A stretch of DNA of 64,000 bases from CAIWHR01 sp963781285 (GCA_963781285.1 CAWAFI010000005.1:310001-374000), one strand, 5' to 3'; shown: positions 26,101 to 34,961, numbered from the stretch's first letter. Made by a program: numbers and translations. The notes: generated from the letters alone by a model not told the origin.

Positions 26101-27282
26101 GTGGACGCGATCGCCGTCCTCAACGCGGGTTCGTCGAGCATCAAGTTCTCGCTGTTCGTCGAGGACGACGGCGAGCTCGTGCTGTCGGCGCGCGGCCAGG
26201 CCGAAGGACTGTTCACATCGCCTCGATTCGTCGCCAAGGACGCGGCCGGCCAGGTACTGGGCGAGCGGTCCTGGGGCGACGGTGTGCGGCTCGGCCACGA
26301 CGGCGCGCTCGATCATCTCGTCTCGTTCCTGCGCACCAAACTTAGTCAGCACCGTCTCGTGGCCGTCGGTCATCGTGTGGTCCACGGCGGTCTCGAGTAC
26401 GCCGAGCCCGTCCGCGTCGACGGCGCGGTCCTCGCGGGGCTCGAGAAGTATGTTCCGCTCGCACCGCTGCACCAGCCGCACAACCTCGCGCCGATCAGGA
26501 CCCTGCTGCAGCGCGCGCCAGAGTTGCCGCAGGTCGCGTGCTTCGACACCGCTTTCCATCGCGGCCAGCCGGTCGTCGCCCAGGCGTTCGCGCTGCCGAA
26601 GTCGATCACCGATCGTGGCGTGCGCCGCTATGGGTTCCATGGTTTGTCGTACGAGTACATCGCGCAGGCGTTGCCGCACTACGACGCGCGCGCAGCCCGC
26701 GGGAAGGCGATCGTGCTGCACCTCGGGAACGGCTCCAGCATGTGCGCGATCGATGGTGGTAAGAGCGTCGCGAGCACGATGGGCTTCACCGCCGCCGACG
26801 GCCTGCCGATGGGGACGCGCTGCGGCAACCTCGACCCCGGAGTCATGCTCTACCTGATGGACGAGCTCGGGATGGACGCGCGCGCCATCGAGAAGCTCAT
26901 CTACCAGCAGTCGGGCTTGCTGGGCGTTTCCGGCATCTCGAGCGACATGCGGACGCTGGAAGCGAGCGAAGATCCGGCGGCGAAGGCGGCGATCGACCTC
27001 TTCATCTACCGGATCGGACGCGAGCTTGGCTCGCTTGCCGCTGCGCTCGGCGGACTCGATGCGATCGTCTTCACCGCCGGCATCGGCGAGAACAGCGCCC
27101 GGCTGCGCGAACGTGTCTGCAAGGAGGCCGCATGGCTGGGAGTCGAGTTCGACGCCGGCGCGAATGAACGCAGCGGCCCGCGCATCAGTGCCGCGGAAAG
27201 CCGGGTATCGGCGTGGGTGATTCCGACCAACGAAGAGTTGATGATCGCGCGCCACACGCGGCGCGTGCTCGGCGCCCGATGA
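26101..27282 (+). CDS. ackA: Acetate kinase
   Basis: A 393-residue ASKHA-fold kinase that converts acyl phosphate plus ADP to carboxylic acid plus ATP. It starts at GTG 26101, directly giving the N-terminal motif VLNAGSSSIKFS. Other signatures are CFDTAFH, RRYGFHGLSYEY, LHLGNGSSMCA and VFTAGIGENS. It is two bases from the pta stop and four bases from the first ATG of fabI. Propionate could also be used. Paired with Pta it supports substrate-level phosphorylation, consistent with the FNR-type promoter upstream. Confidence 0.92.
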   Translation: MDAIAVLNAGSSSIKFSLFVEDDGELVLSARGQAEGLFTSPRFVAKDAAGQVLGERSWGDGVRLGHDGALDHLVSFLRTKLSQHRLVAVGHRVVHGGLEYAEPVRVDGAVLAGLEKYVPLAPLHQPHNLAPIRTLLQRAPELPQVACFDTAFHRGQPVVAQAFALPKSITDRGVRRYGFHGLSYEYIAQALPHYDARAARGKAIVLHLGNGSSMCAIDGGKSVASTMGFTAADGLPMGTRCGNLDPGVMLYLMDELGMDARAIEKLIYQQSGLLGVSGISSDMRTLEASEDPAAKAAIDLFIYRIGRELGSLAAALGGLDAIVFTAGIGENSARLRERVCKEAAWLGVEFDAGANERSGPRISAAESRVSAWVIPTNEELMIARHTRRVLGAR

Positions 27283-27295
27283 AAGGATGTCGACG

Positions 27296-28078
27296 ATGAC
27301 GATGGACATTCCTCGCCCCGTGCTCAAAGACTACAAGGCGCTTGTCGTGGGCATCGCGAACGAACACTCGATCGCTTGGGGCTGCGCGAAAGCGTTTCAG
27401 GAGCTTGGCGCGCGGCTTGCGATCACGTATCTCAACGACAGGGCGCGCGCCCACGTCGAGCCGCTCGCGAAGGCGCTGGAGGCGCCGCTGTTCTTGCCGC
27501 TGGACGTGAGCGTCCCGGGCCAGCTCGAGGCGGTGTTCGACGCGATCTCCCGGCAGTGGGGCGAGCTCGACATCCTCGTGCATTCGATCGCCTTCGCCCC
27601 GAAGGAAGACCTGCAGGGTGGCCTGATCAATTGTTCCGCCGAAGGCTTCGCCAAGGCGATGGACGTATCGTGCCACTCATTCGTGCGGATGGCGCGGCTC
27701 GCGGCGCCGCTGATGAAGCGCGGCGGCACGATGTTCGCGATGAGCTACCACGGTGCGAACAAGGTCGTGCCGACGTACAGCGTGATGGGCCCGGTGAAGG
27801 CGGCTCTCGAAGCGTCCTGCCGCTACCTCGCCTACGAGCTGGGCAGCAAGGGCATTCGCGTGCATGCGATCTCGCCCGGACCGCTCAAGACCCGCGCCGC
27901 GTCGGGCCTCAAGGACTTCGACCTGCTGCTCACCGAAGCGGCGCAGCGCGCACCGATCGGCGAGCTCGTGGACATCATGGACGTGGGCTTCACCTGCGCG
28001 TACCTCGCCACGCCTTACGCGCGGCGGCTGTCCGGCGAGACGCTCTACGTCGACGGCGGCGTCAACATAATGGCGTGA
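27296..28078 (+). CDS. fabI: Enoyl-[acyl-carrier-protein] reductase (NADH), FabI type
   Basis: A 260-residue SDR enzyme that reduces enoyl-ACP in fatty acid synthesis. The divergent FabI glycine motif is VVGIANEHSIAWG, and the catalytic residues are Y151 (SYHGA), Y161 and K168 (YSVMGPVK). The C-terminal GETLYVDGG is typical. ATG 27296 is preferred, with AAAGGA at 27282-27287; ATGs at 27287 and 27302 are also in frame. It departs from the commonest FabI wording in several places (SYHGANKVV for SYLGAERA), so it may be a second, operon-specific copy. Confidence 0.85.
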   Translation: MTMDIPRPVLKDYKALVVGIANEHSIAWGCAKAFQELGARLAITYLNDRARAHVEPLAKALEAPLFLPLDVSVPGQLEAVFDAISRQWGELDILVHSIAFAPKEDLQGGLINCSAEGFAKAMDVSCHSFVRMARLAAPLMKRGGTMFAMSYHGANKVVPTYSVMGPVKAALEASCRYLAYELGSKGIRVHAISPGPLKTRAASGLKDFDLLLTEAAQRAPIGELVDIMDVGFTCAYLATPYARRLSGETLYVDGGVNIMA

Positions 28079-28097
28079 GCCTGCGAGCAGCGGCGCG

Positions 28098-28318
28098 AGC
28101 GGCGAGCAGGGGCCCCTGCCGAAGGCTAGGGGATGCGAGCAATCGCGAGTCGACGCAATGAGGCCGACGCTCGCCTTTCGCATTTTGCGGCAGGCGAGGA
28201 GGCCGAAGGGGCCCCACGCCGCGAAGCGGCAGGGGATGCGACCGGGGCGAACCGACATGGAAGGCCGACAGAAAAATTTCGGCATGTTGAACCAAGCAAT
28301 GGAGGCCGCGGCCTGACC
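28098..28318. repeat. GGGGATGCGA-type intergenic repeat, two units
   Basis: The spacer after fabI contains two related blocks. Each has a ggggcccc-like start, GGGGATGCGA (28129-28138 and 28232-28241), a GGCCGAC-like run, a TTTCG run and a GGAGGCCG end. Similar blocks occur at 41545-41765 and 57815-57925 in this window. There is no open reading frame of coding character. The block ends just before the ribosome site of the next gene. Confidence 0.6.
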
Positions 28319-28351
28319 GCGCAACAGGCGGCGCGGCCGGAAGGAGGTTTC

Positions 28352-28603
28352 ATGGAACGGCTCTGGATCGCGAACATCGCGCCCGGCACGACCGACGAGG
28401 AGCTCAAGGAGCTGGTGCGCAAGTACACGGCGGACGAGGTCGAGTGCGCGGAGATCCAGCGTGTCGATGGCGACGGCAGCCGCCCGGCGGCGCTGATGAC
28501 GTTCACCGGCAAGAAGTTCGACACGCTGGGCAAGCTCGCCCTGCGACTGAATGGCATGTACTGGAAGGGCCGGTCGCTCTCGTGCTCGACGATGCTGAGC
28601 TAG
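28352..28603 (+). CDS. Small RRM-type RNA-binding protein
   Basis: An 83-residue single RNA recognition motif. RNP2 reads LWIANIAP and the RNP1-like strand reads AALMTFTG. The spacing of the beta strands fits the fold, although the RNP1 aromatic positions are weak. Bacterial proteins of this size are thought to bind single-stranded RNA. A strong AAGGAGG at 28341-28347 sets the ATG. The target is unknown. Confidence 0.72.
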   Translation: MERLWIANIAPGTTDEELKELVRKYTADEVECAEIQRVDGDGSRPAALMTFTGKKFDTLGKLALRLNGMYWKGRSLSCSTMLS

Positions 28604-28630
28604 CGCACCGCGCGCTGGCGGGCCGCAGGG

Positions 28631-30016
28631 CTACGGGAGGACCAGCGCGGTGAGATCGTGCTCGGAAGCGCCGGTCGTCGTGACTTGCGCGAATTCGCCG
28701 ACACGAAGCTTGCCGCCGTCGGCAATGCGCACCGTGCCGTCGATCTCCGGCGCATCGGCGGCGCTGCGCGCGATCGCGGATTTCCCTTCGTGCCCGTCGA
28801 CCAGCACGGTGAGCGACTGCCCGACGCGCCGCGCGAGCCGCGCCGCGCTGATCCGCGCCTGAAGCGCCATGAACCGTGCGCGACGGTCCTCCTTCACCTC
28901 GTCGGGCACCGGGTCCGGCAGTGCGTTGGCCGTGGCGCCGTCGACCGGCGAATAGGCGAAGCAACCGACGCGGTCGAGTTGCGCCAGCTCGAGAAACGCG
29001 AGCAGCTCGCCAAACTCACGCTCGGTTTCGCCGGGGAAGCCGACGATGAACGTGCTGCGGATGACGAGGTCCGGTCGCTGCGCGCGCCATGCCTCGATGC
29101 GCCGCAACGTGCCCTCGGTGTTCGCCGGCCGCTTCATCAGCCGGAGGATCCGCGGGGACGCGTGCTGGAAGGGCACGTCGAGGTACGGGAGGAGGCCGCC
29201 CTGCGCCGGATCGGCCGTCATCCGAGCGATCACCTCGTCGACGTGCGGATAGGGGTAGACGTAGTGGAGCCGCACCCACGCGCCGTGGGCGCGGGCCATC
29301 GTGTCCAGCGCTGCCGCGAGCTCGGTCATTCGCGTCTTCACCGGGCGGCCCTGCCAGAAGCCGGTCCGGTAGCGAACATCGACGCCGTAGGCGCTCGTGT
29401 CCTGCGAGACGACGAGCAACTCCTTCACGCCCGCGCGCAGCAAGCGCTCCGCTTCGGCCAGCACCTCGGCGAGCGGACGGCTGACGAGGTCGCCGCGCAG
29501 CGACGGAATGATGCAGAACGTGCAGCGATGGTTGCAGCCCTCGCTGATCTTGAGATACGCGTAGTGCGACGGCGTGAGCTTGATTCCCTGCGGCGGCACC
29601 AGGTCGACGAACGGGTCGTGCGGCTTCGGCAGGTAAGTGTGCACGGCCGACATCACCTCCGCCGTGGCGTGCGGGCCGGTGACGGCGAGCACCTTCGGAT
29701 GCGCAGCACGAACGAACGCGCCTCCCTCCTTGGCACCGAGGCAGCCGGTGACGATCACCTTGCCGTTCTCGCTGATCGCCTCGCCGATCGCATCCAGTGA
29801 CTCCGCGACGGCGGCGTCGATGAACCCGCAGGTGTTGACGACGACGAGATCCGCGCCGTCGTAGGTGGGCGCGATTGCATAGCCCTCGGCTCGGAGCTGG
29901 GTGACGATCTGCTCGGAATCGACCAGTGCTTTCGGGCAGCCGAGCGAGACAAAGCCCACGCGCGGTGGTGGCGCGGGCGTCCTGCGGGGCGAGCGGCGGA
30001 GGGGCGCGGTGGCCAT
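28631..30016 (-). CDS. rimO: Ribosomal protein S12 methylthiotransferase
   Basis: A ~461-residue radical SAM enzyme that methylthiolates Asp88/89 of ribosomal protein S12. The N-terminal UPF0004 domain supplies three cluster cysteines (GCPKA, NTCGF, GCLGA). The radical SAM motif is C-x3-C-x2-C in EGCNHRCTFCIIPS, and a C-terminal TRAM domain follows FMALQARIS. Overall wording matches RimO better than MiaB. ATG 30016 is chosen; 30046 is also possible. It lies downstream of phaR on the same strand but behind a terminator. Confidence 0.93.
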   Translation of the reverse strand: MATAPLRRSPRRTPAPPPRVGFVSLGCPKALVDSEQIVTQLRAEGYAIAPTYDGADLVVVNTCGFIDAAVAESLDAIGEAISENGKVIVTGCLGAKEGGAFVRAAHPKVLAVTGPHATAEVMSAVHTYLPKPHDPFVDLVPPQGIKLTPSHYAYLKISEGCNHRCTFCIIPSLRGDLVSRPLAEVLAEAERLLRAGVKELLVVSQDTSAYGVDVRYRTGFWQGRPVKTRMTELAAALDTMARAHGAWVRLHYVYPYPHVDEVIARMTADPAQGGLLPYLDVPFQHASPRILRLMKRPANTEGTLRRIEAWRAQRPDLVIRSTFIVGFPGETEREFGELLAFLELAQLDRVGCFAYSPVDGATANALPDPVPDEVKEDRRARFMALQARISAARLARRVGQSLTVLVDGHEGKSAIARSAADAPEIDGTVRIADGGKLRVGEFAQVTTTGASEHDLTALVLP

Positions 30017-30148
30017 CGAGCGTCGTGAAGGAAAGGCGGAGCGCATTATCGGCCGATTGGAGGCAGGGCGCCGGCCCGCAGGCAATCGCACGCGCTGCGC
30101 CGCGAAGACGGCGGATGCCTGGATGCCGCAATACGCGGTGTCGCGTCG

Positions 30149-30176
30149 CAAAAAAAACCGGGCGGGGCGCCCGGTT
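30149..30176 (-). terminator. Rho-independent terminator after phaR
   Basis: On the minus strand an 8-base stem ACCGGGCG/CGCCCGGT with a three-base loop (plus-strand 30157-30175) is followed by eight T residues. It lies 20-40 bases after the phaR stop and before rimO. Confidence 0.8.
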
Positions 30177-30195
30177 GTTGCGCCGCTCCCGCGTA

Positions 30196-30771
30196 TCAGC
30201 GCTTCTTTTCTTCGTCGGGCACGGATTGTTGCGCAGCACCGAAATTCGGAAACGGAAACGCAGCGAACATCCCCCGCGTCTGGTCCTGCATCCGCTGCTG
30301 CATGTCCATGAAGAGCTTCGCGCTCTGCTCGAGGTAGTTGCCGAGCATCCCCTGCATTGCGGGCGCCTGCATCTGCATGAACTGCTTCCACAGGTCGGGC
30401 GTGATCATCATCTTGTCGCCGTAAATCTGCTTCGCCTGGTCCTGCAGCTTCTTCTGGATCGCGAGGAACGCCTTGACGTTCTGCTCGATGTAGCTGCCCA
30501 TTACGGTCTGCTGGGCGGTGCCGTAGAAGCGGATCATCTGCGCCAGCATTTCGGAACTGAACATCGGCATCCCGCCGGCCTCCTCCTCGAGAATGATCTG
30601 CAGCAGGATGGCGCGGGACAGATCGTCGCCGCTCTTGGCGTCGATCACCTCGAATTCGATGTTGTCGAGCACCATCTGCTTTACGTCGGCGAGCGTGATG
30701 TAGCCGCTGTTCGCCGTGTCATATAGGCGGCGGTTCGGATATTTCTTGATGATGCGGGGCGTATCGCTCAT
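30196..30771 (-). CDS. phaR: PHA synthesis repressor PhaR
   Basis: A 191-residue DNA- and PHA-binding repressor. The N-terminal DNA/PHA accumulation regulator domain begins MSDTPRIIKKYPNRRLYDT and continues with GYITLADVKQMV. Two further helical PHB-binding repeats follow (ILLQIILEEE, then QMIRFYGTAQQTVMGSYIEQN). PhaR represses phasin expression until nascent polymer granules titrate it away. Its gene is divergent from the phasin gene, and two TGC-N3-GCA palindromes lie between them. The ATG at 30771 is preceded by AGGA. Confidence 0.93.
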   Translation of the reverse strand: MSDTPRIIKKYPNRRLYDTANSGYITLADVKQMVLDNIEFEVIDAKSGDDLSRAILLQIILEEEAGGMPMFSSEMLAQMIRFYGTAQQTVMGSYIEQNVKAFLAIQKKLQDQAKQIYGDKMMITPDLWKQFMQMQAPAMQGMLGNYLEQSAKLFMDMQQRMQDQTRGMFAAFPFPNFGAAQQSVPDEEKKR

Positions 30772-30857
30772 GGCGGAGGTCCTGAAGGCAGGTGCGGCAT
30801 TATAACCCACTGATTTATCGGACGTTTGAATTCGGCCACGGATGCCTCGACCATGAA

Positions 30858-30874
30858 TTGGTGCGATGCAACAA
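30858..30874. promoter_or_regulatory. Putative PhaR operator 1
   Basis: A 17-base palindrome of the form TTG-N-TGC-N3-GCA-N-CAA, reading TTGGTGCGATGCAACAA. It lies 7 bases upstream of the phasin -35. The TGC/GCA core agrees with the TGC-rich sites reported for PhaR proteins. A near copy lies 56 bases downstream. Confidence 0.6.
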
Positions 30875-30881
30875 AAAGTCC

Positions 30882-30910
30882 TTGACTTCGCTGATAACCG
30901 TCCCTACAAT
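30882..30910 (+). promoter_or_regulatory. Sigma-70 promoter of the phasin gene
   Basis: TTGACT at 30882-30887 and TACAAT at 30905-30910, separated by exactly 17 bases. This is the clearest vegetative promoter in the window. Transcription would start near 30917, leaving a ~124-base leader before the phasin ATG. Confidence 0.78.
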
Positions 30911-30913
30911 GGG

Positions 30914-30930
30914 TTTGTGCGGTGCAGCAA
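30914..30930. promoter_or_regulatory. Putative PhaR operator 2
   Basis: A second copy of the operator pattern, TTTGTGCGGTGCAGCAA, with the same TGC-N3-GCA core. It covers the predicted transcription start of the phasin gene, a position suited to repression. Over their shared 15-base core the two sites differ at two bases. Confidence 0.58.
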
Positions 30931-31040
30931 ATTGATGGCCCGGAGGACCCAACGATCTCCGGACGGGACAGACGGCGGCACCGGCAATTGAACCTTTCGG
31001 TCGGGGCCGACCGGTTAACTTAACCATGAAAGGAAACGCC

Positions 31041-31589
31041 ATGTACAACGCAACGGAGCAATTCGCTGAACTCAACAAGGCCAACGTCGCGCAAGCCACC
31101 AAGCTGGCCGCGATCGCGCTCGAAAACACCGAGAAGCTGATGCGCCTCAACCTGAGCGCCGCCAAGGCCGCGCTCGCGCAAGGTGTCGAAGGCGCCACGG
31201 CCGCCGCGACGATCAAGGACGTGCAGGACCTGGTCGCGATCCGCGCCAAGTATGCCGAAACGGGCGTGCAGACCGCGCTCGGCTACTCGAAGAGCCTCTA
31301 CGAGATGGCCTCGGAAACGCAAGCGCAATACTCGGCGTTCGCCGAGGAAGCGTGGAGTGCCTACACGAAGGGTCTCGCGTCGTGGGTCGAGAAGGCGAGC
31401 AAGGCTGCGCCCGCCGGCTCGGACGCCGGATTCAACGCGCTGAAGTCGACGGTCGCCGCGACGACCGCCGCGTTCGACCAGTTCCAGAAGGCGACGAAGC
31501 AGGTCGTGAACTTCGCTGATGCGTCGGTCCGCGCTGCTGCGGCGAATGCATCGAAGGCTGCGACGCCGAAGGGTCGCAAGGCCGCGTAA
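31041..31589 (+). CDS. phaP: Phasin family protein
   Basis: A 182-residue phasin that coats PHA granules. The phasin_2 domain is apparent: EQFAELNKANVAQATKLAAIALENTEKL at the start, then long amphipathic helices and an Ala/Lys-rich tail ending PKGRKAA. ATG 31041 is preferred, with AAAGGA at 31029-31034 giving good spacing; an ATG at 31026 would overlap that site. It has a strong promoter flanked by likely PhaR operators. Confidence 0.92.
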   Translation: MYNATEQFAELNKANVAQATKLAAIALENTEKLMRLNLSAAKAALAQGVEGATAAATIKDVQDLVAIRAKYAETGVQTALGYSKSLYEMASETQAQYSAFAEEAWSAYTKGLASWVEKASKAAPAGSDAGFNALKSTVAATTAAFDQFQKATKQVVNFADASVRAAAANASKAATPKGRKAA

Positions 31590-31692
31590 GGTTCGGGCCG
31601 CGCGAGTTCCGCGCGGAGCAGATCAGTCGGACGGCGCGCTTGACGGCGAGCCGTCCGGGATGTGAGGACTTGAACGCGGAGGTGGCGTCCTT

Positions 31693-31783
31693 ACATCAGC
31701 AACGTGATGTCTCCTTCTGTATCTTTCTCCTCCTCCTGAGAGATACAGCCTCCAGCCCCGGCCGCAAGGTCGGGGCTTTTTTT
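31693..31783 (+). ncRNA. Three-hairpin 3' region ending in a Rho-independent terminator, candidate sRNA
   Basis: In the 360-base spacer after the phasin gene there are three successive hairpins: ACATCA-N6-TGATGT (31693-31710), CTGTATCT/AGATACAG (31717-31748) and AGCCCCG/CGGGGCT (31754-31777), the last followed by seven T residues. The last is a standard terminator. The first two could belong to the phasin mRNA 3' end or to a small RNA released from it. No promoter directly before them was recognised. The rest of the spacer (31784-31949) shows nothing else. Confidence 0.42.
31754..31783 (+). terminator. Rho-independent terminator downstream of the phasin gene
   Basis: Stem AGCCCCG (31754-31760) pairs with CGGGGCT (31771-31777), followed by a run of seven T (31777-31783). 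Confidence 0.85.
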
Positions 31784-31949
31784 GGTGCGCCCAGCATGGG
31801 CGCGTTCTTGGTGGTCGAATTGCCGCGCCTGATGGATACTCGCGAAGTGCCGTCGCCCCGCACCAGCGCGAGCCCGCCCGTCGCCTGCGCCTGAGCGAAT
31901 CAGCTCGCCTCCAAGCGAAGAAAAGCGGGCTTAGCGAGGCCAAGAGGTT

Positions 31950-33657
31950 ATGCCCGAAACCCGGTCCAACGCACCTGCCTACGAACAGTTAGCGGCACGC
32001 GGACGCGACCTCGCGCGCGCGGGAAAATTCGTGGAGGCCGACGCCGCGTATCGAGCGGCGCTCGAGCTTGCGCCCGGTCAAGTTACTATCCTGTGCAACC
32101 TCGGCGCGCTCAACCTGCAGCGCGGAGACCCCGCGGCGGCTCTCGCATGGTTCCTTCGCGGCCGGGACACGATGCCTTCGACGACGCAGGCGCATGTCGG
32201 TGTCGGTCAGGCGCTGCTTGCCCTTGGCCGTTGGCCCGAGGCGGTGGAGGCGCTGCGCCAGGCGATCGCCAAGGATCCACTTCGAGCCGACGCCCATAAT
32301 GCTCTCGGGCTCGCCCTGCAGGCCGTTGGTGATATTCACGGCGCCGAGGCCGCGTTCCGCACGGCAATCGGTGCACGTCCAAACTACGTCGCGGCCATCA
32401 GCAACCTGTGTGATCTTCTGGGGCGCGACGGTCGGGCGGAACAGGCGGCGCGCGAATTGGAGTGCATGGTCGAGGCAAGGCCCGACGATCCGGGCCTCCT
32501 GTTCAAACTGGGGTATGTCAAGGCGTTCTTAGGCGAGCTCGACAGTGCCAACGCGCTGATGCAACGGGTGGCCGAACTGGTGCCGAACTATCCCGACGCG
32601 CACCTGAATCTTGGCACCTTTGCGCAATGGCGCCACGATGTAGACGCCGCGCTGGGACATTTCCGGCGAGCGCTGTCGCTCTCGCCGCAACACCGCGCCG
32701 CCAAGGGCAATCTTGCCCACGCGTTGCTGTATGCAGGCGATTACGCGCAGGGATGGGCGCAGTATGAAACGCGCCCTATGGGTGTTTTCAGTACGATGGC
32801 CCTGCACGCGCGGCCGGAGTGGGGCCCGCGGTGGACGGGCGCAGAACTTCCGACCGGCACGCTCCTGCTCCATGGGGAGGGTGGCTTTGGCGACATCATC
32901 CAGTTCTGCCGGTATGCGGCAGCGGCGCACGTGCGCGTTGGGCGCATCGTCATGTGGCTCGAACACAAATACATCGATCTCGCGCGGCTGCTCGCACGTG
33001 TGCCGGGGATCGATCAGGTCATTGGCGAGGATCGGGCCGCGACGGCGGACGCCTACTGTTCGCTTTCCAGCCTGCCGTACCTGTTATGGAAAGGTGATCG
33101 CGAGTGCGCGGTCCCGATGCCGTATCTGTTCGCGGAAAGCTTGGAGTCGCCAGGCGTGGCGGTTGCGCATGGAGGCCGGCGGCCGGCTGCGCGTGGGGCT
33201 GGCGTGGCGCGGCGGCCCCGGCGAGGATCGATTCTTCGGCAGCCTGGTCGACAGGCGGCGGTCGATCCCATTTGACCTGCTCGCGCCGCTGTTCGAGGTC
33301 CCGGGAGTCCACTTCTACAGCTTGCAAAAAGGAGAACGCGCAGGCGAATGGAAGGCGCACGCGTTCGCCGCGCAGCTTGTCGACTGGATGCCCGAGATCA
33401 CTGATTTCGCCGACACCGCCAACCTCGCGGCAGCGCTGGATTTGATCGTGACCGTCGACACATCCGTCGCGCACTTGGCGGGTGGCCTCGGCGTCGACAC
33501 CTGGCTGCTCAATCGTTACGACTCGTGTTGGCGCTGGGGGATAGATGGCGTGCGCACGCGCTGGTATCCAACGATGCGCCTGTTCCGCCAGACGCGGTTC
33601 GGCGACTGGGCCGGCGTAGTCGCCCGGGTCGGCGACGCGTTGCGGCGCGAACGATAG
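31950..33657 (+). pseudogene. TPR-repeat protein with glycosyltransferase 9-like C-terminal domain, frameshifted
   Basis: The first ~270 residues hold seven or so tetratricopeptide repeats (phrases such as AHNALGLALQAVGDIHGAEAAF). Then comes LLLHGEGGFGDIIQFCRYA, typical of TPR proteins with a heptosyltransferase-like domain. At about 33155 the coding signal moves one frame: it continues with LRVGLAWRGGPGED, IVTVDTSVAHLAGGLG and ends at 33657. The straight reading stops at 33275 in Arg-rich sequence. Such proteins are often linked to flagellin or surface-polymer glycosylation. A single-base indel error or a true mutation could explain the break. Confidence 0.75.
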
Positions 33658-33705
33658 TCGATCCGCACGTCCCGGTCCGCTGGGCGCGCGCGTCGCGGCC
33701 CGGTG

Positions 33706-34686
33706 TCACTCCACCTTGCCGATGCGCCGCACGGCTTCGCCGAGCTTCTGGTTGTCGGCTTCCCAGAAGCGTTGCAGCTCCGGCGCGTCGAGATACTGGA
33801 TCGGCGTCTCGACCGTACCCATTGCAGCGACGAACTTCGGGTCCGTGGCGGTCGCGCGCGCCGCGTCGCGCAGCTTCACGATCGCCGGCTCGGGCGTGCC
33901 GGCCGGCGCGAATAGCGCGGTCCACTGCGAGAACACGACCGCGAAGCCCGCTTCGGTCAGCGTGGGCACGTCGGGCAGCGACGCGAGCCGACGGTCGCCC
34001 CAGGTTGCCAGCACCCGCACCTTCCCGGCCTTGACGTGCTGGATCACCGTCGACGGCCCGGACGAGATCGCGTCGATGTTGCCGCCAAGCAGGCTGACGA
34101 CTGCCGGGCCGGCGCCGGTATAGGGAACGTGCAGCAGCTTGATCCCGGCGCTCGCGGCGAACATTTCCATCGGCACGTGCATCGTCCCGTAGTTGCCGGA
34201 TGAGCCATAGCTGATCGCGCCGGGACGCTTGCGCGCGTCGGCGACGAACTCGGCGACCGTCTTCCACGGACTGTCGGCGCGCACGGCGAGCACGGTCGGA
34301 TCGGCGGTGAAGCGCGCGATCGGCACGAACTGGTTGAACTGGTACATGGGTGGCCGGCCCGTCACCTTGTCGGCCTCCGGCAGGATCGAGATCGACGACA
34401 GCGCGAACAGCAGCGTGTAGCCGTCCGGCTTTGCCTTCGCGACATAGCCCATGCCGATGCCGCCGCCGGCGCCCGACTTGTTCTCGATGACGACCGGCCC
34501 GTTGAGATAACGGCCCATCGCCTCTGCCACCGGCCGGCCGATGATGTCGGCCACCCCGCCGGGCGGGAACGGGACGACCAGCGTGATCGGTTTCGATGGA
34601 TATGCGTCCTGCGCGCTCGCCGGCGCTGCGAATGCGAGCGTGGCAACGCATGCGGAAAGGACACGGAGCCAAATCGGTTTGCGCAC
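33706..34686 (-). CDS. Bug/TctC-type tricarboxylate-binding periplasmic protein
   Basis: A 326-residue periplasmic binding protein. A signal peptide ends near PASAQ-DAYPSKPI. Bug signatures follow: ITLVVPFPPGGVADIIGR, VVIENKSGAGGGIGM, and GSSGNYGTMH in the ligand pocket. Bug proteins feed tripartite tricarboxylate transporters or act as carboxylate sensors and are greatly expanded in Burkholderiales. No TctA or TctB genes lie nearby, so this one is an orphan. The ligand is unknown. Confidence 0.9.
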   Translation of the reverse strand: MRKPIWLRVLSACVATLAFAAPASAQDAYPSKPITLVVPFPPGGVADIIGRPVAEAMGRYLNGPVVIENKSGAGGGIGMGYVAKAKPDGYTLLFALSSISILPEADKVTGRPPMYQFNQFVPIARFTADPTVLAVRADSPWKTVAEFVADARKRPGAISYGSSGNYGTMHVPMEMFAASAGIKLLHVPYTGAGPAVVSLLGGNIDAISSGPSTVIQHVKAGKVRVLATWGDRRLASLPDVPTLTEAGFAVVFSQWTALFAPAGTPEPAIVKLRDAARATATDPKFVAAMGTVETPIQYLDAPELQRFWEADNQKLGEAVRRIGKVE

Positions 34687-34805
34687 GGTTTTCCTTCGCA
34701 GCGAACAAGAAGGGCAAGATCGACTATAGTGGGCGCTGCGCGGTGAGGAGGGACGGCGGCAGCGATCGACCCGGATTCACGTCATCGTGCTACGCGGGAG
34801 GCGAG

Positions 34806-34919
34806 ATGCGAACGCTGATCTGTCTTGGTTTGATCGTTCTGCTGGCCGGGTGCATCCCGATCGGCGTTCGCGGCTCCACGCAGTTCGCTGCCGCGGCGCA
34901 CACGGTGCGTGCCGTGTAG
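34806..34919 (+). CDS. Very small putative lipoprotein
   Basis: A 37-residue open frame with a signal peptide and lipobox: MRTLICLGLIVLLAGC, followed by IPIGVRGSTQ. A GGGAGG site lies just upstream of the ATG. The mature part would be only ~22 residues. It lies between, and diverges from, the Bug gene and faces phaB. Small lipoproteins of this kind are common but unstudied; the call rests on the lipobox and ribosome site alone. Confidence 0.5.
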   Translation: MRTLICLGLIVLLAGCIPIGVRGSTQFAAAAHTVRAV

Positions 34920-34961
34920 CGGGCGGCGTCAAACGTCCGCCCGCCGCACGGATCGATCGCG

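Noticed and set aside
31640..31894. 84-codon plus-strand frame after the phasin gene
   Set aside because: It runs through a terminator hairpin and its T-run and has no ribosome site.
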